A stretch of 8,478 nucleotides of DNA from Clostridiales bacterium (GTDB lineage: Bacteria > Bacillota > Clostridia > Oscillospirales > Oscillospiraceae), in the NCBI GenBank assembly GCA_017577345.1, contig PITX01000045.1, positions 1 to 8,478 of the forward strand, in the 5' to 3' direction. A program made the position numbers and the translations under genes. Within the stretch, counting starts at the first letter, position 1. Each line of letters begins with the position of its first letter. Shown here piece after piece: positions 1-6,504 of the stretch. Under the pieces are notes generated by a model. That model was not told the origin of the DNA, ran no database searches, and was given only the letters and a program-made list of their open reading frames with translations.

Positions 1-1094
1 GTCTTGCCAAGCATACGGACGGCAAGGCATTTACCAATCCGCACTATACGGACTATGTCGTTCCCGCGAGGCAGGCATATGCCTGGCAGCAGACGGCGGA
101 GAACCCCATGACACTGGTGTTCTTTATCCTGCTGTTATTGGTCGTGCTGGTTTCTATGGCAACCTTCCGATCTCCTGCGGTCGCACTGATGCCGGATGTG
201 ACGATCAAGCCCCTGCGTTCCAAGGCAAATGCGATCATCAATCTGATGGGAAGTGCCGGCGGTATCGTGGTGCTCGGTTTGGGCATGGTATTTGCGACGA
301 GTGCCGTTAAAAATTCCATGATGAGCTATACGCTTTACTTTGCGGTGATCGCAGGCATTATGCTCCTGGCACTCGGCATTTTCATGTGGCAGGTGCGTGA
401 GCCGCGCTTTGCAAAGGAAATGCAGGAGGAGAGCAAGCACTTCGGCATTGACGAGGAAGAAGAATCACAGACGAGCAAGAAAAAGCTTGGCAAGGGCGAG
501 AAGCGCAGCCTGATCTTCCTGCTTGCCTCGATTGTCCTTTGGTTTATGGGCTATAACGCCGTGACCTCCAAGTATTCCGTCTATGCGACGAATATTCTGA
601 ATAAGGACTATAACTTCACCCTGATCGTTGCACAGGCAGCGGCAATCATTTCCTATCTGCCGGTCGGCATTGTCTCGTCCAAGGTCGGCAGAAAGAAGAC
701 TATCCTTGCGGGCATCGTGATGCTGACAACGGCATTTCTTGTCGCCTGCTTCCTGCGGGAGAGCAGTCCGACCCTGCTGATGAACTGCATGTTTGCTCTT
801 GCCGGTATCGGCTGGGCTACGATCAATGTCAATTCCTTCCCGATGGTCGTTGAAATGTGCCGCGGCGGCGATGTCGGCAAGTACACCGGCATTTACTACA
901 CCGCGAGCATGGCGGCGCAGACGGTCACGCCATTGCTGTCCGGACTGCTGATGGATAAGATGGGTATGACGACCCTGTTCCCGTATGCAACGGTTTTTGC
1001 AGGACTGGCGTTCGGCACGATGCTCTTTGTCATGCACGGCGATAACAAGCCGGTTGCAAAGCGCGGTCTGGAAGCACTGGATGTTGAGGATTGA
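1..1094 (+). CDS. MFS/GPH-type sugar transporter, 5' end missing
   Basis: This is the C-terminal part of a membrane transporter. The reading frame is open from base 3 with no start, so the gene begins before the window; 363 residues are visible. About nine hydrophobic helices can be picked out, starting with TLVFFILLLLVVLVSMATF and ending with the one before MHGDNKP, so roughly three of the usual twelve are missing. A loop reading GIVSSKVGRKK resembles the MFS motif A loop (G-x3-D/S-x2-GRKx). The stretch RSPAVALMPDVTIKPLRSKA is typical, from memory, of the SLC45/GPH-like MFS transporters of clostridia, many of which are thought to take up glycosides with a cation. The substrate cannot be read from the sequence. 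The stop TGA lies 2 bases before the next gene's ATG, so the two are probably cotranscribed and translationally coupled. An acidic, Lys-rich cytoplasmic loop (EEEESQTSKKK) sits in mid-protein. Confidence 0.85.
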   Translation, partial: LAKHTDGKAFTNPHYTDYVVPARQAYAWQQTAENPMTLVFFILLLLVVLVSMATFRSPAVALMPDVTIKPLRSKANAIINLMGSAGGIVVLGLGMVFATSAVKNSMMSYTLYFAVIAGIMLLALGIFMWQVREPRFAKEMQEESKHFGIDEEEESQTSKKKLGKGEKRSLIFLLASIVLWFMGYNAVTSKYSVYATNILNKDYNFTLIVAQAAAIISYLPVGIVSSKVGRKKTILAGIVMLTTAFLVACFLRESSPTLLMNCMFALAGIGWATINVNSFPMVVEMCRGGDVGKYTGIYYTASMAAQTVTPLLSGLLMDKMGMTTLFPYATVFAGLAFGTMLFVMHGDNKPVAKRGLEALDVED

Positions 1095-1096
1095 CA

Positions 1097-1930
1097 ATGA
1101 AGTTATTTTTGCTGATTCTATTATGCCTGTTGGTACTGCTCCTGATTCTGTTTCTTGTTCTGCCGATCGGCAAGCGGAAAAAGAACGGGTTTTACGGTCT
1201 TGCTGCGTATTCCTACGCTCACCGCGGCCTGCACGATATCGAGCACGGACTGCCGGAAAATTCTCTGCGGGCATTCCGGCTTGCGGCGGAATACGGCTAC
1301 GGCGCAGAGCTGGATGTGCATCTGAGCAAAGACGGACGGCTCGTGGTCATGCACGATGAGAAGCTCCTGCGGACAGCCGGAGTGGATGCGAATATCTGCG
1401 ACTGCACGGCGCAGGAACTGGATGCCCTGCATTTGCAGGAAACCGAGGAGAGAATTCCGTATCTGGAGGAGGTACTGCCGATTTTTGAGGGCAGAACACC
1501 TCTGATTATCGAAATCAAGGCATACGGCAAGAATCACGCTGCCCTGACACAGCAGGTCTGCGAGCTGCTGGATCGCTTCCCGAAGCTGCAATACTGCATC
1601 GAATCCTTTGACCCGCGTGTGCTGCTTTGGCTGAGAAAACACCGTCCGAACATCATTCGCGGGCAGCTCTCCGCGAACTTTAACAAAGACCGCAACGGTC
1701 TAAGTGCGTTTGCGGCATTTGCACTGACCCACCTGTTCACAAATGTGCTGACGATGCCGCATTTTGTCGCTTATAAATTTCAGGATCGGAAATGTCTTGG
1801 TACAGTCGTGAGCCGTAAGCTGTGGGGCGTGCAGGAGTTCAGCTGGACCCTGCGCACGGTGCAGGAAGTAACGGAAACAAAAATGAACGGCGCATTGCCC
1901 ATCTTTGAGCTGTGCCGTCCGGGTATTTGA
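1097..1930 (+). CDS. Membrane-anchored glycerophosphodiester phosphodiesterase
   Basis: A 277-residue protein that should hydrolyse glycerophosphodiesters (deacylated phospholipids or glycerol-phosphate polymers) to glycerol 3-phosphate and an alcohol. Residues 3-23 are one strongly hydrophobic helix followed by GKRKK, a membrane anchor. The GDPD TIM barrel follows with the family signature: AHRG (His42-Arg43), PENS (53-56), ELDVHLSKDG (Glu71 and Asp73, metal ligands), VVMHDE (His86), and EIK (Glu139, Lys141). The catalytic His pair and metal ligands are all present, so an active enzyme is likely. ATG 1097 is preferred over TTG 1091 because GAGGA at 1086-1090 lies 6 bases upstream. The gene starts 2 bases after the transporter stop and ends 15 bases before the greA-like gene, suggesting one operon. 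With a single N-terminal helix, whether the barrel faces outside or inside is not certain from sequence. Confidence 0.92.
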   Translation: MKLFLLILLCLLVLLLILFLVLPIGKRKKNGFYGLAAYSYAHRGLHDIEHGLPENSLRAFRLAAEYGYGAELDVHLSKDGRLVVMHDEKLLRTAGVDANICDCTAQELDALHLQETEERIPYLEEVLPIFEGRTPLIIEIKAYGKNHAALTQQVCELLDRFPKLQYCIESFDPRVLLWLRKHRPNIIRGQLSANFNKDRNGLSAFAAFALTHLFTNVLTMPHFVAYKFQDRKCLGTVVSRKLWGVQEFSWTLRTVQEVTETKMNGALPIFELCRPGI

Positions 1931-1945
1931 AAAGAGGCATATTTC

Positions 1946-2464
1946 ATGTATGACAAGCTGACTAAAAAGGACATTGCCCTGATGGAGGCGGAGTTGGAGG
2001 ATCGTCGCCTCAATCAGAGACCGAAGATCATTGAGGAAGTGAAACGGACGCGTGAATTTGGCGACCTGAGCGAGAATTATGAGTACAAGGCTGCAAAGCA
2101 GGCACAGCGGCGCAATGACAGCCGTATGCGCTACTTGGAAAACATGATCAAGACCGCGCAGATCATCGACGACGGGCAGGAAGGTGACCCGTCACAGCTC
2201 GGCAGGGTCAAGCTCTATGACAGGGTGACGGTCTATCTGCCGGAGGATGACGAGACGATGACCATTCAGATCGTTTCCACCGTGCGCATCGACCCGAATG
2301 CCGGGTTTATCAGCATGGAGTCACCGTTGGGAAAGGCAGTGCTCGGTGCGGCGGTCGGTGATGTGGTCAAGGTCAGAGTCAACGACAGCTACAGCTACGA
2401 GGTAGAGGTGCAGGCGGTAGAAAACGCCGAGGATGACGGTTCTGCCCCACTGATGCAGTATTGA
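1946..2464 (+). CDS. greA: GreA-family transcription elongation (transcript cleavage) factor
   Basis: A 172-residue Gre factor. Gre proteins enter the secondary channel of RNA polymerase and stimulate cleavage of backtracked RNA. Residues 1 to about 75 form the charged antiparallel coiled coil; its tip carries GDLSENYEY, with Asp40 and Glu43 matching the acidic pair of E. coli GreA (Asp41, Glu44) that positions Mg2+. Residues from about 80 to 160 are the FKBP-like C-terminal domain, with the family motif SPLGKAVLGAAVGDVV. It is slightly longer than the usual 158-residue GreA because of an acidic tail (ENAEDDGSAPLMQY), and the N terminus is divergent, so it could be a paralogue rather than the housekeeping copy. 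ATG 1946 is supported by AGAGG at 1933-1937. It is the last gene of the plus-strand run and is followed at once by a hairpin. Confidence 0.92.
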   Translation: MYDKLTKKDIALMEAELEDRRLNQRPKIIEEVKRTREFGDLSENYEYKAAKQAQRRNDSRMRYLENMIKTAQIIDDGQEGDPSQLGRVKLYDRVTVYLPEDDETMTIQIVSTVRIDPNAGFISMESPLGKAVLGAAVGDVVKVRVNDSYSYEVEVQAVENAEDDGSAPLMQY

Positions 2465-2476
2465 TTTCATAGGAAA

Positions 2477-2500
2477 AAGGACGGCTGAAAAGCCGTCCTT
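2477..2500 (+). terminator. Hairpin after greA, without its T-tract
   Basis: A perfect 10-bp stem AAGGACGGCT / AGCCGTCCTT with a GAAA tetraloop, 12 bases after the greA stop. It has the shape of an intrinsic terminator, but the bases that follow are CAGACTGTC instead of a T run, because the dispersed repeat begins right at the stem end. The same 24 bases recur exactly at 2754-2777, where a T-tract is present. It may be an inactivated or weakened terminator. Confidence 0.6.
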
Positions 2501-2720
2501 CAGACTGTCAAAAAAGTCCGTAACCGTCAAAATCAGTCAAACTTTTTTGGCGTGATGCAGAGATTTTGCATTTTTCAAAATTCAGAGTATTCCGAACTTT
2601 TCAACCAAAATAATGCTTGCTTTCGCAAGGATTTTGACTTACTGCGCAACCCGCGTCCTACCGTACCTATGTACGCCGACGGACGCGAGTTGCTTGTCTT
2701 CCGAACTTTTTGACAGCCTG
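2501..2720. repeat. Dispersed intergenic element with terminal inverted repeats
   Basis: The left end CAGACTGTCAAAAAAGTCCG (2501-2520) is an imperfect inverted copy of the right end CCGAACTTTTTGACAGCCTG (2701-2720), 16 of 20 positions matching when one is reverse-complemented. Inside are a nested inverted repeat GTCAAAATC (2526-2534) / GATTTTGAC (2630-2638), a small hairpin CTTGC-TTTC-GCAAG (2616-2629), a 12-base direct repeat TTCCGAACTTTT (2590-2601 and 2699-2710) and a long palindrome (2646-2693). No open frame of note is present. The first 36 bases, plus two T's before them, recur exactly at 8351-8388. This resembles a non-coding MITE or REP-like element; the boundaries are inferred only from the inverted repeats. 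Confidence 0.6.
2646..2693. repeat. Long GC-rich palindrome inside the element
   Basis: Arms GCAACCCGCGTCC (2646-2658) and GGACGCGAGTTGC (2681-2693) pair at 12 of 13 positions. An inner stem CGTAC / GTACG (2662-2666 and 2671-2675) closes a CTAT loop. As RNA or single-stranded DNA it would fold into one strong cruciform-like hairpin, and it is much more GC-rich than its AT-rich flanks. Confidence 0.7.
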
Positions 2721-2724
2721 TCAG

Positions 2725-2750
2725 CGTGTCGAAAAGGGTTTTTCGACACG
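2725..2750. repeat. Perfect 11-bp hairpin between the element and the terminator
   Basis: CGTGTCGAAAA (2725-2735) and TTTTCGACACG (2740-2750) form a perfect stem with loop GGGT. It lies between the right terminal repeat of the element and the second terminator copy. No T run follows on either strand beyond the stem itself, so it is not a classic terminator alone. It may belong to the element or may act with the adjacent hairpin. Confidence 0.55.
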
Positions 2751-2753
2751 TTG

Positions 2754-2780
2754 AAGGACGGCTGAAAAGCCGTCCTTTTT
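2754..2780 (+). terminator. Intrinsic terminator for the greA operon
   Basis: Stem AAGGACGGCT (2754-2763) / AGCCGTCCTT (2768-2777) with a GAAA loop, continuing into TTTTT (2776-2780). This is a standard plus-strand intrinsic terminator and is the exact duplicate of 2477-2500. It ends 3 bases before the stop codon of the convergent ABC gene. Read from the minus strand the hairpin is present but is followed by CAACG, not T's, so termination of the ABC operon here would be weaker. Confidence 0.75.
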
Positions 2781-2782
2781 CG

Positions 2783-4609
2783 TTAGGAAAGTTCGATCAT
2801 GTTGGTATAAAGCTGATAGTATTTTCCCTTCAGCGCCAGCAGATCATCGTGATTGCCGCGCTCTATGACCTTCCCGTGCTCCAAAACCAGAATCGCGTCT
2901 GCATTGCGGACGGTTGAGAGACGGTGAGCGATCACAAAGACCGTCCTGCCGCGCATCAGACCGTCCAAGCCGCGCTCAATGAGTTTTTCCGTGCGGGTAT
3001 CGACGGAGGAGGTCGCCTCGTCGAGAATCAGCACGGGGGCTTCGGAGACGGCGGCGCGGGCGATGGCAACGAGCTGACGCTGTCCCTGACTCAGATTTGC
3101 GCCGTCGGAGACCAGCACGGTGTCATAGCCCTGCGGTAGGTGAGAGATGAAATAGTGTGCGTTGGCGATCTTTGCGGCACGGATGCAGTCTTCATCGGTC
3201 GCATCCAAACGGCCGTAGCGGATGTTTTCCATTACCGTGCCCGTAAACAGGTGCGTATCCTGCAGAACAATGCCGAGGGAACGGCGCAGATCGTCCTTTT
3301 TGATCTCTCTGACATCAATGCCGTCATAGGTGATCTGACCGGACTGAATGTCATAGAAGCGGTTGATCAGATTCGTAATCGTTGTTTTTCCCGCACCGGT
3401 CGAGCCGACAAAGGCGATCTTCTGACCGGGCTTTGCATAGAGCGAAAGCTTTTGCAGAACGGGCTTCTCCGGCACATAGGAGAAATCCACATCGTAGAAG
3501 CGGACATCGCCGCGCAGGGGAACGCTCTCGCCGTTTTCGGGAATCCAGCTGTAGTCTGCACCGTCCTTTTGCAGGGTGACGGTGCCCTCGTCCAGCTCCG
3601 GCTCACTGTCCAGCACGGCGAAAATTCGCTCCGCACCGGCAAGTGCCAGCATAATGGAGTTGAACTGCTCGGAAATCTGACTGACGCGGTTGGCAAACTG
3701 GCGGATGTATTGCAGGAAGGTGATCAGAATACCGCCGGCACCTTCGCCGGTCAGCCACAGAACGCCGATGGCGCAGGTGATGGCGTAGAAAATATGCGAA
3801 AGATTGTTGAGAATCGGACCGACAACGCTTGTAGCGGTGGTTGCCGTGGTGGAGGCAGTATAAAGTGCTTCATTGATCGGTTCAAAGCCCTCCATGACCT
3901 CCTTCTCATGCGTGAACACCTTGATATCACGCTGTCCTGCGATCATTTCTTCAATATAGCCGTTGACGGAAGCGGCGTGCTTCTGTTGAGCGCGGTAGCT
4001 GCGGCTGCTGATTTTCGTGGTGATGCGCACAGCAACGACGACCAGTGCGGCAAGCACGACCATGATGGCAAAGAGCTTCATGGAAAGCACGAGCATCATC
4101 GCAATGACGCCTGCAAGGGAAATGACGGAAATCAGCATCTGCGTGATGCTGTGCTGCAGCAGCTCATTAGTCGCTTCAATGTCGTTGGTGAAATAGCTCA
4201 TCAGACTGCCGTTCGTATGCTGATCGAAATAGCTGATCGGCATTTTCTGCATCTTGGAAAACAGCTCCGTGCGAAGCTGGCGCATGATGACCGTGCTGCA
4301 TTCGAGCATCAGACGATTGAGCAGGTAGTTGGTCAACGCACTGAAAAGATAGAGAATAACAAGCCCGATCAGGAGGGCAATGTACTTTGCATAGAGCTCG
4401 CTGATGCCGAGACCGCTCGGCGATTCGAGCAGATCGACCAGCGGACGCATCAGATACGAGGCGGCGATCGTGGCAACGGAATAGAGAATGATCGAGGCGA
4501 TCGCGCTGATCAAAAGCAGACGGCAGTGGCGGAAATAGCGGAACAGGCGCAGAAGCGTACCGACAGGAGTCTGCGCTTTCTTGTAGCTGCGCAATTCGAC
4601 TTTAGGCAT
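2783..4609 (-). CDS. ABC exporter subunit 2 (membrane domain plus consensus ATPase)
   Basis: A 608-residue half-transporter: six-helix exporter domain (about residues 25-325) fused to an ATP-binding domain (about 365-600). Walker A is GSTGAGKT (402-409), the Q-loop Gln is 450 (LQDTHLFTGT), the signature is LSQGQ (506-510), Walker B is VLILDE with catalytic Glu531, and the switch His is 562 (AHRLST). Glu531 and His562 make this the subunit with the complete Walker B and switch, while its signature deviates from LSGGQ (LSQGQ); that is how the second subunit of heterodimeric exporters such as TM287/288 is built. ATG 4609 overlaps the end of the upstream ABC gene by 8 bases, and AGGAGG lies 9 bases upstream, so the two are translationally coupled and should be made in equal amounts. 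The substrate is unknown: drugs, lipids and peptides are all possible. A full 528-codon open frame on the opposite strand is a shadow of this gene. Confidence 0.95.
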   Translation of the reverse strand: MPKVELRSYKKAQTPVGTLLRLFRYFRHCRLLLISAIASIILYSVATIAASYLMRPLVDLLESPSGLGISELYAKYIALLIGLVILYLFSALTNYLLNRLMLECSTVIMRQLRTELFSKMQKMPISYFDQHTNGSLMSYFTNDIEATNELLQHSITQMLISVISLAGVIAMMLVLSMKLFAIMVVLAALVVVAVRITTKISSRSYRAQQKHAASVNGYIEEMIAGQRDIKVFTHEKEVMEGFEPINEALYTASTTATTATSVVGPILNNLSHIFYAITCAIGVLWLTGEGAGGILITFLQYIRQFANRVSQISEQFNSIMLALAGAERIFAVLDSEPELDEGTVTLQKDGADYSWIPENGESVPLRGDVRFYDVDFSYVPEKPVLQKLSLYAKPGQKIAFVGSTGAGKTTITNLINRFYDIQSGQITYDGIDVREIKKDDLRRSLGIVLQDTHLFTGTVMENIRYGRLDATDEDCIRAAKIANAHYFISHLPQGYDTVLVSDGANLSQGQRQLVAIARAAVSEAPVLILDEATSSVDTRTEKLIERGLDGLMRGRTVFVIAHRLSTVRNADAILVLEHGKVIERGNHDDLLALKGKYYQLYTNMIELS

Positions 4610-6413
4610 TTGTCTTCGCCTCCTGTCTCATCTGGCTGTCGTAGACCTCGCGGTAGATGCTGCTGCGCTGCATCAGATCACTATGCGTGCCGATGTCGGA
4701 CAGGCGTCCCTCGTCGAGGACGATAATGCGGTCACAGGTCATGATGGAGGCAATCCGCTGGGCAATGATGATTTTCGTCGTGCCGGGCAGGGAGGTGCGC
4801 AGAGCGCGGCGAATGTGTTCATCGGTCGCCATATCGACCGCACTGGTGGAATCGTCGAGAATTAGAATCTTCGGCTGCTTAATGACGGCGCGGGCAATAC
4901 GCATGCGCTGCTTCTGACCGCCGGAAAGATTTGCCGCATCCTGCTCCAAAACGGTCTCGTAGCCGTCGGGGAAGCGGTCAATAAATTCATCTGCACAGGC
5001 AACGGCACAGGCATCCTTCATTTCCTGCTCGGTTGCATCCTGCTTACCCCAGCGCAGATTGTCCGCGATCGTCCCGGAGAACAGAGAGCCGTTCTGCAAC
5101 ACCATGGAGACGCCGCGGCGCAGGGCTTTCAGAGAATATTCCTTTACATCGAGCCCGCCGACCTTTACTGTACCGGACAGCGTGTCGTAAAAGCGCGGGA
5201 TCAGGTTGACAAGGGTGGATTTGCCTTCACCCGTGCCGCCGATCACGCCGACAGTCTCACCGCTATGAATGTGGAGTGTAATATTTTTCAGAGCGAGCTT
5301 TTCGGCATCGCCGGAATAGCTGAAGCATACATCTTCAAAGTCCACACTGCCATCTCTGACCTCCGCATCGGAGGGACCGTCGGCAATGTCCTCTTTTTCG
5401 TCAAATACCTCATTGATTCTGACCAGGGACGCCTGCGCTCTTGACATGGACATAACGAGCCATGAGAGCATGGTAAGGGAATTGACTGCCTGCGTGGCAT
5501 AGCTGACCATGCTGATGAGCTCACCGGTCAGCAGACCTGTTGTTTTGAAGATGATCTCACGACCGCCCAATAACAGGAGCAGAACGGTGCACAGCCACAT
5601 AATGCCCATCTGAATGGGGCCGGTCATCGTGAACAGGCGAGAGGAGGACAATGTTGCCTGCCGCAGATCCTCTGCCGTATTCTCAAAGCGCTCGGACTCA
5701 TATTTTCCGCGCACGAATGCTTTGACCACGCGGCTGCTGACTAAATTTTCCTGCACTGCGCGGTTCATATCGTCCATCCTGATCAGCATCTTGCGGAAAC
5801 GCGGCTGACCGATTTTGATCAAAATGAACAGCACTGCAGCAAGCAGGGGAATAGCAACCAGGAAAATCAACGCCAGACGAGCAGAGATCGTGAATGCCAT
5901 CACGGTCGCCATAATCAGCATGATCGGCGAACGCGTCAGCGTTCGCAGAAGCTGGTGCATGGAGTTGCGGACGGCGTTGACATCGGTCGTGGCGCGGGTG
6001 ATCAGACTGGGTGTGGAAAAACGGTCAGTATTGGCAAAGGAAAAGCCCTGAATTTTCGCCAGCAGATTGGTGCGCAGATTCTTGGCAAAGCCCTGTCCTG
6101 CGATAGCGGCAAAGCGTGCGCTGAGCAGACCGCAGACCATAGAAAGGCAGGCGACAAACACCATGATGCCGCCGACAACGAGGACAAACGCGTTCCGGTC
6201 TGCGATCAGAGCCTCCGGGAACAGGGATTTCAGCATGAAATCCTCCTCGCGGTACAGACCGCCGTCCACGATGACGGACATTAAAATCGGGATGAATATT
6301 TCAAGAATGACCTCCGTCCAGCCACAGACGGCGGCGGCAATCGTCCATTTCTTGTAGTTGCCGAGACAGCTTCCGATATAGCGGAACAGACCCGGCTGTT
6401 TCTCTTTCTTGAT
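4602..6413 (-). CDS. ABC exporter subunit 1 (degenerate ATP site), no standard start codon
   Basis: Half-transporter paired with the next gene. The first in-frame ATG (6281) would give 559 residues and cut through membrane helix 1. The frame is open upstream and encodes a convincing N terminus (KKEKQPGLFRYIGSC, then helix 1 with AAAVCGWTEVILEIFIPIL). Counted from an ATC at 6413 it is 603 residues, matching its 608-residue partner. No ATG, GTG or TTG exists in this extension; AGGAGG at 6423-6428 lies 9 bases before ATC and 6 before GTC. In the 603 numbering Walker A is GGTGEGKS (392-399), the Q-loop Gln is 440, the signature LSGGQ 496-500 is canonical, Walker B ends LDD (Asp521 replaces the catalytic Glu), and the switch His is Gln552 (AQR). 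These substitutions mark the degenerate-site subunit of heterodimeric exporters. The family call is secure; the start is inferred. Confidence 0.88.
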   Translation of the reverse strand: MKKEKQPGLFRYIGSCLGNYKKWTIAAAVCGWTEVILEIFIPILMSVIVDGGLYREEDFMLKSLFPEALIADRNAFVLVVGGIMVFVACLSMVCGLLSARFAAIAGQGFAKNLRTNLLAKIQGFSFANTDRFSTPSLITRATTDVNAVRNSMHQLLRTLTRSPIMLIMATVMAFTISARLALIFLVAIPLLAAVLFILIKIGQPRFRKMLIRMDDMNRAVQENLVSSRVVKAFVRGKYESERFENTAEDLRQATLSSSRLFTMTGPIQMGIMWLCTVLLLLLGGREIIFKTTGLLTGELISMVSYATQAVNSLTMLSWLVMSMSRAQASLVRINEVFDEKEDIADGPSDAEVRDGSVDFEDVCFSYSGDAEKLALKNITLHIHSGETVGVIGGTGEGKSTLVNLIPRFYDTLSGTVKVGGLDVKEYSLKALRRGVSMVLQNGSLFSGTIADNLRWGKQDATEQEMKDACAVACADEFIDRFPDGYETVLEQDAANLSGGQKQRMRIARAVIKQPKILILDDSTSAVDMATDEHIRRALRTSLPGTTKIIIAQRIASIMTCDRIIVLDEGRLSDIGTHSDLMQRSSIYREVYDSQMRQEAKTNA

Positions 6414-6421
6414 GACGGACG

Positions 6422-6428
6422 CCCTCCT
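6422..6428 (-). promoter_or_regulatory. Ribosome binding site that decides the ABC subunit 1 start
   Basis: Minus-strand AAAAGGAGGGCG contains a full AGGAGGG. It is followed in frame by GCG TCC GTC ATC AAG AAA. The spacing puts GTC (6416-6414) or ATC (6413-6411) at the initiation position. The perfect ATG 132 bases further on (6281) has no comparable site, which argues for the upstream, non-canonical start. Confidence 0.65.
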
Positions 6429-6444
6429 TTTGAAAATTGAATTT

Positions 6445-6472
6445 ATTATATCAGATAAAATAAAAAATGCAA
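6445..6472 (-). promoter_or_regulatory. Extended -10 promoter of the ABC operon
   Basis: On the minus strand TGATATAAT (6453-6445) is a perfect extended -10 element. A poor -35 match, TTGCAT (6472-6467), lies 16 bases upstream and falls in the 3' arm of the barstar terminator. The predicted transcript would start near 6438, about 25 bases before the proposed ATC, leaving just room for the AGGAGG site. Transcription starting here fits initiation near 6413. Confidence 0.65.
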
Positions 6473-6501
6473 GGCTTCACAAACCGGAAAGCCTTGCATT
6501 T
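6456..6501 (-). terminator. Intrinsic terminator of the barnase-barstar operon
   Basis: A perfect 13-bp inverted repeat AAATGCAAGGCTT / AAGCCTTGCATTT (6489-6501 and 6465-6477) with an 11-base loop, starting 3 bases after the barstar stop. On the minus strand it runs into TTTTTTATTTTAT. This is a strong minus-strand terminator. Its tail overlaps the promoter region of the ABC operon. Confidence 0.88.
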
Positions 6502-6504
6502 GGG

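Noticed and set aside
1091..1093. TTG as start of the phosphodiesterase
   Set aside because: The ATG two codons later is correctly spaced from GAGGA; the TTG is too close to it.
2501..2720. Insertion sequence
   Set aside because: Terminal inverted repeats are present but there is no transposase frame; at most a non-autonomous element.
2721..2782. Strong intrinsic terminator for the ABC operon on the minus strand
   Set aside because: Both hairpins are present, but neither is followed by a T run when read on the minus strand, so a standard intrinsic terminator cannot be claimed.
3140..4726. A 528-codon open frame on the plus strand opposite the ABC genes
   Set aside because: Its translation is His/Arg/Asp-rich low-quality sequence with no recognisable domain, and the minus strand encodes a complete ABC subunit. 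It is a codon-bias shadow.
6279..6281. ATG as start of ABC subunit 1
   Set aside because: It would remove most of membrane helix 1 and has no ribosome binding site, while the upstream frame codes for a normal exporter N terminus behind a perfect AGGAGG.
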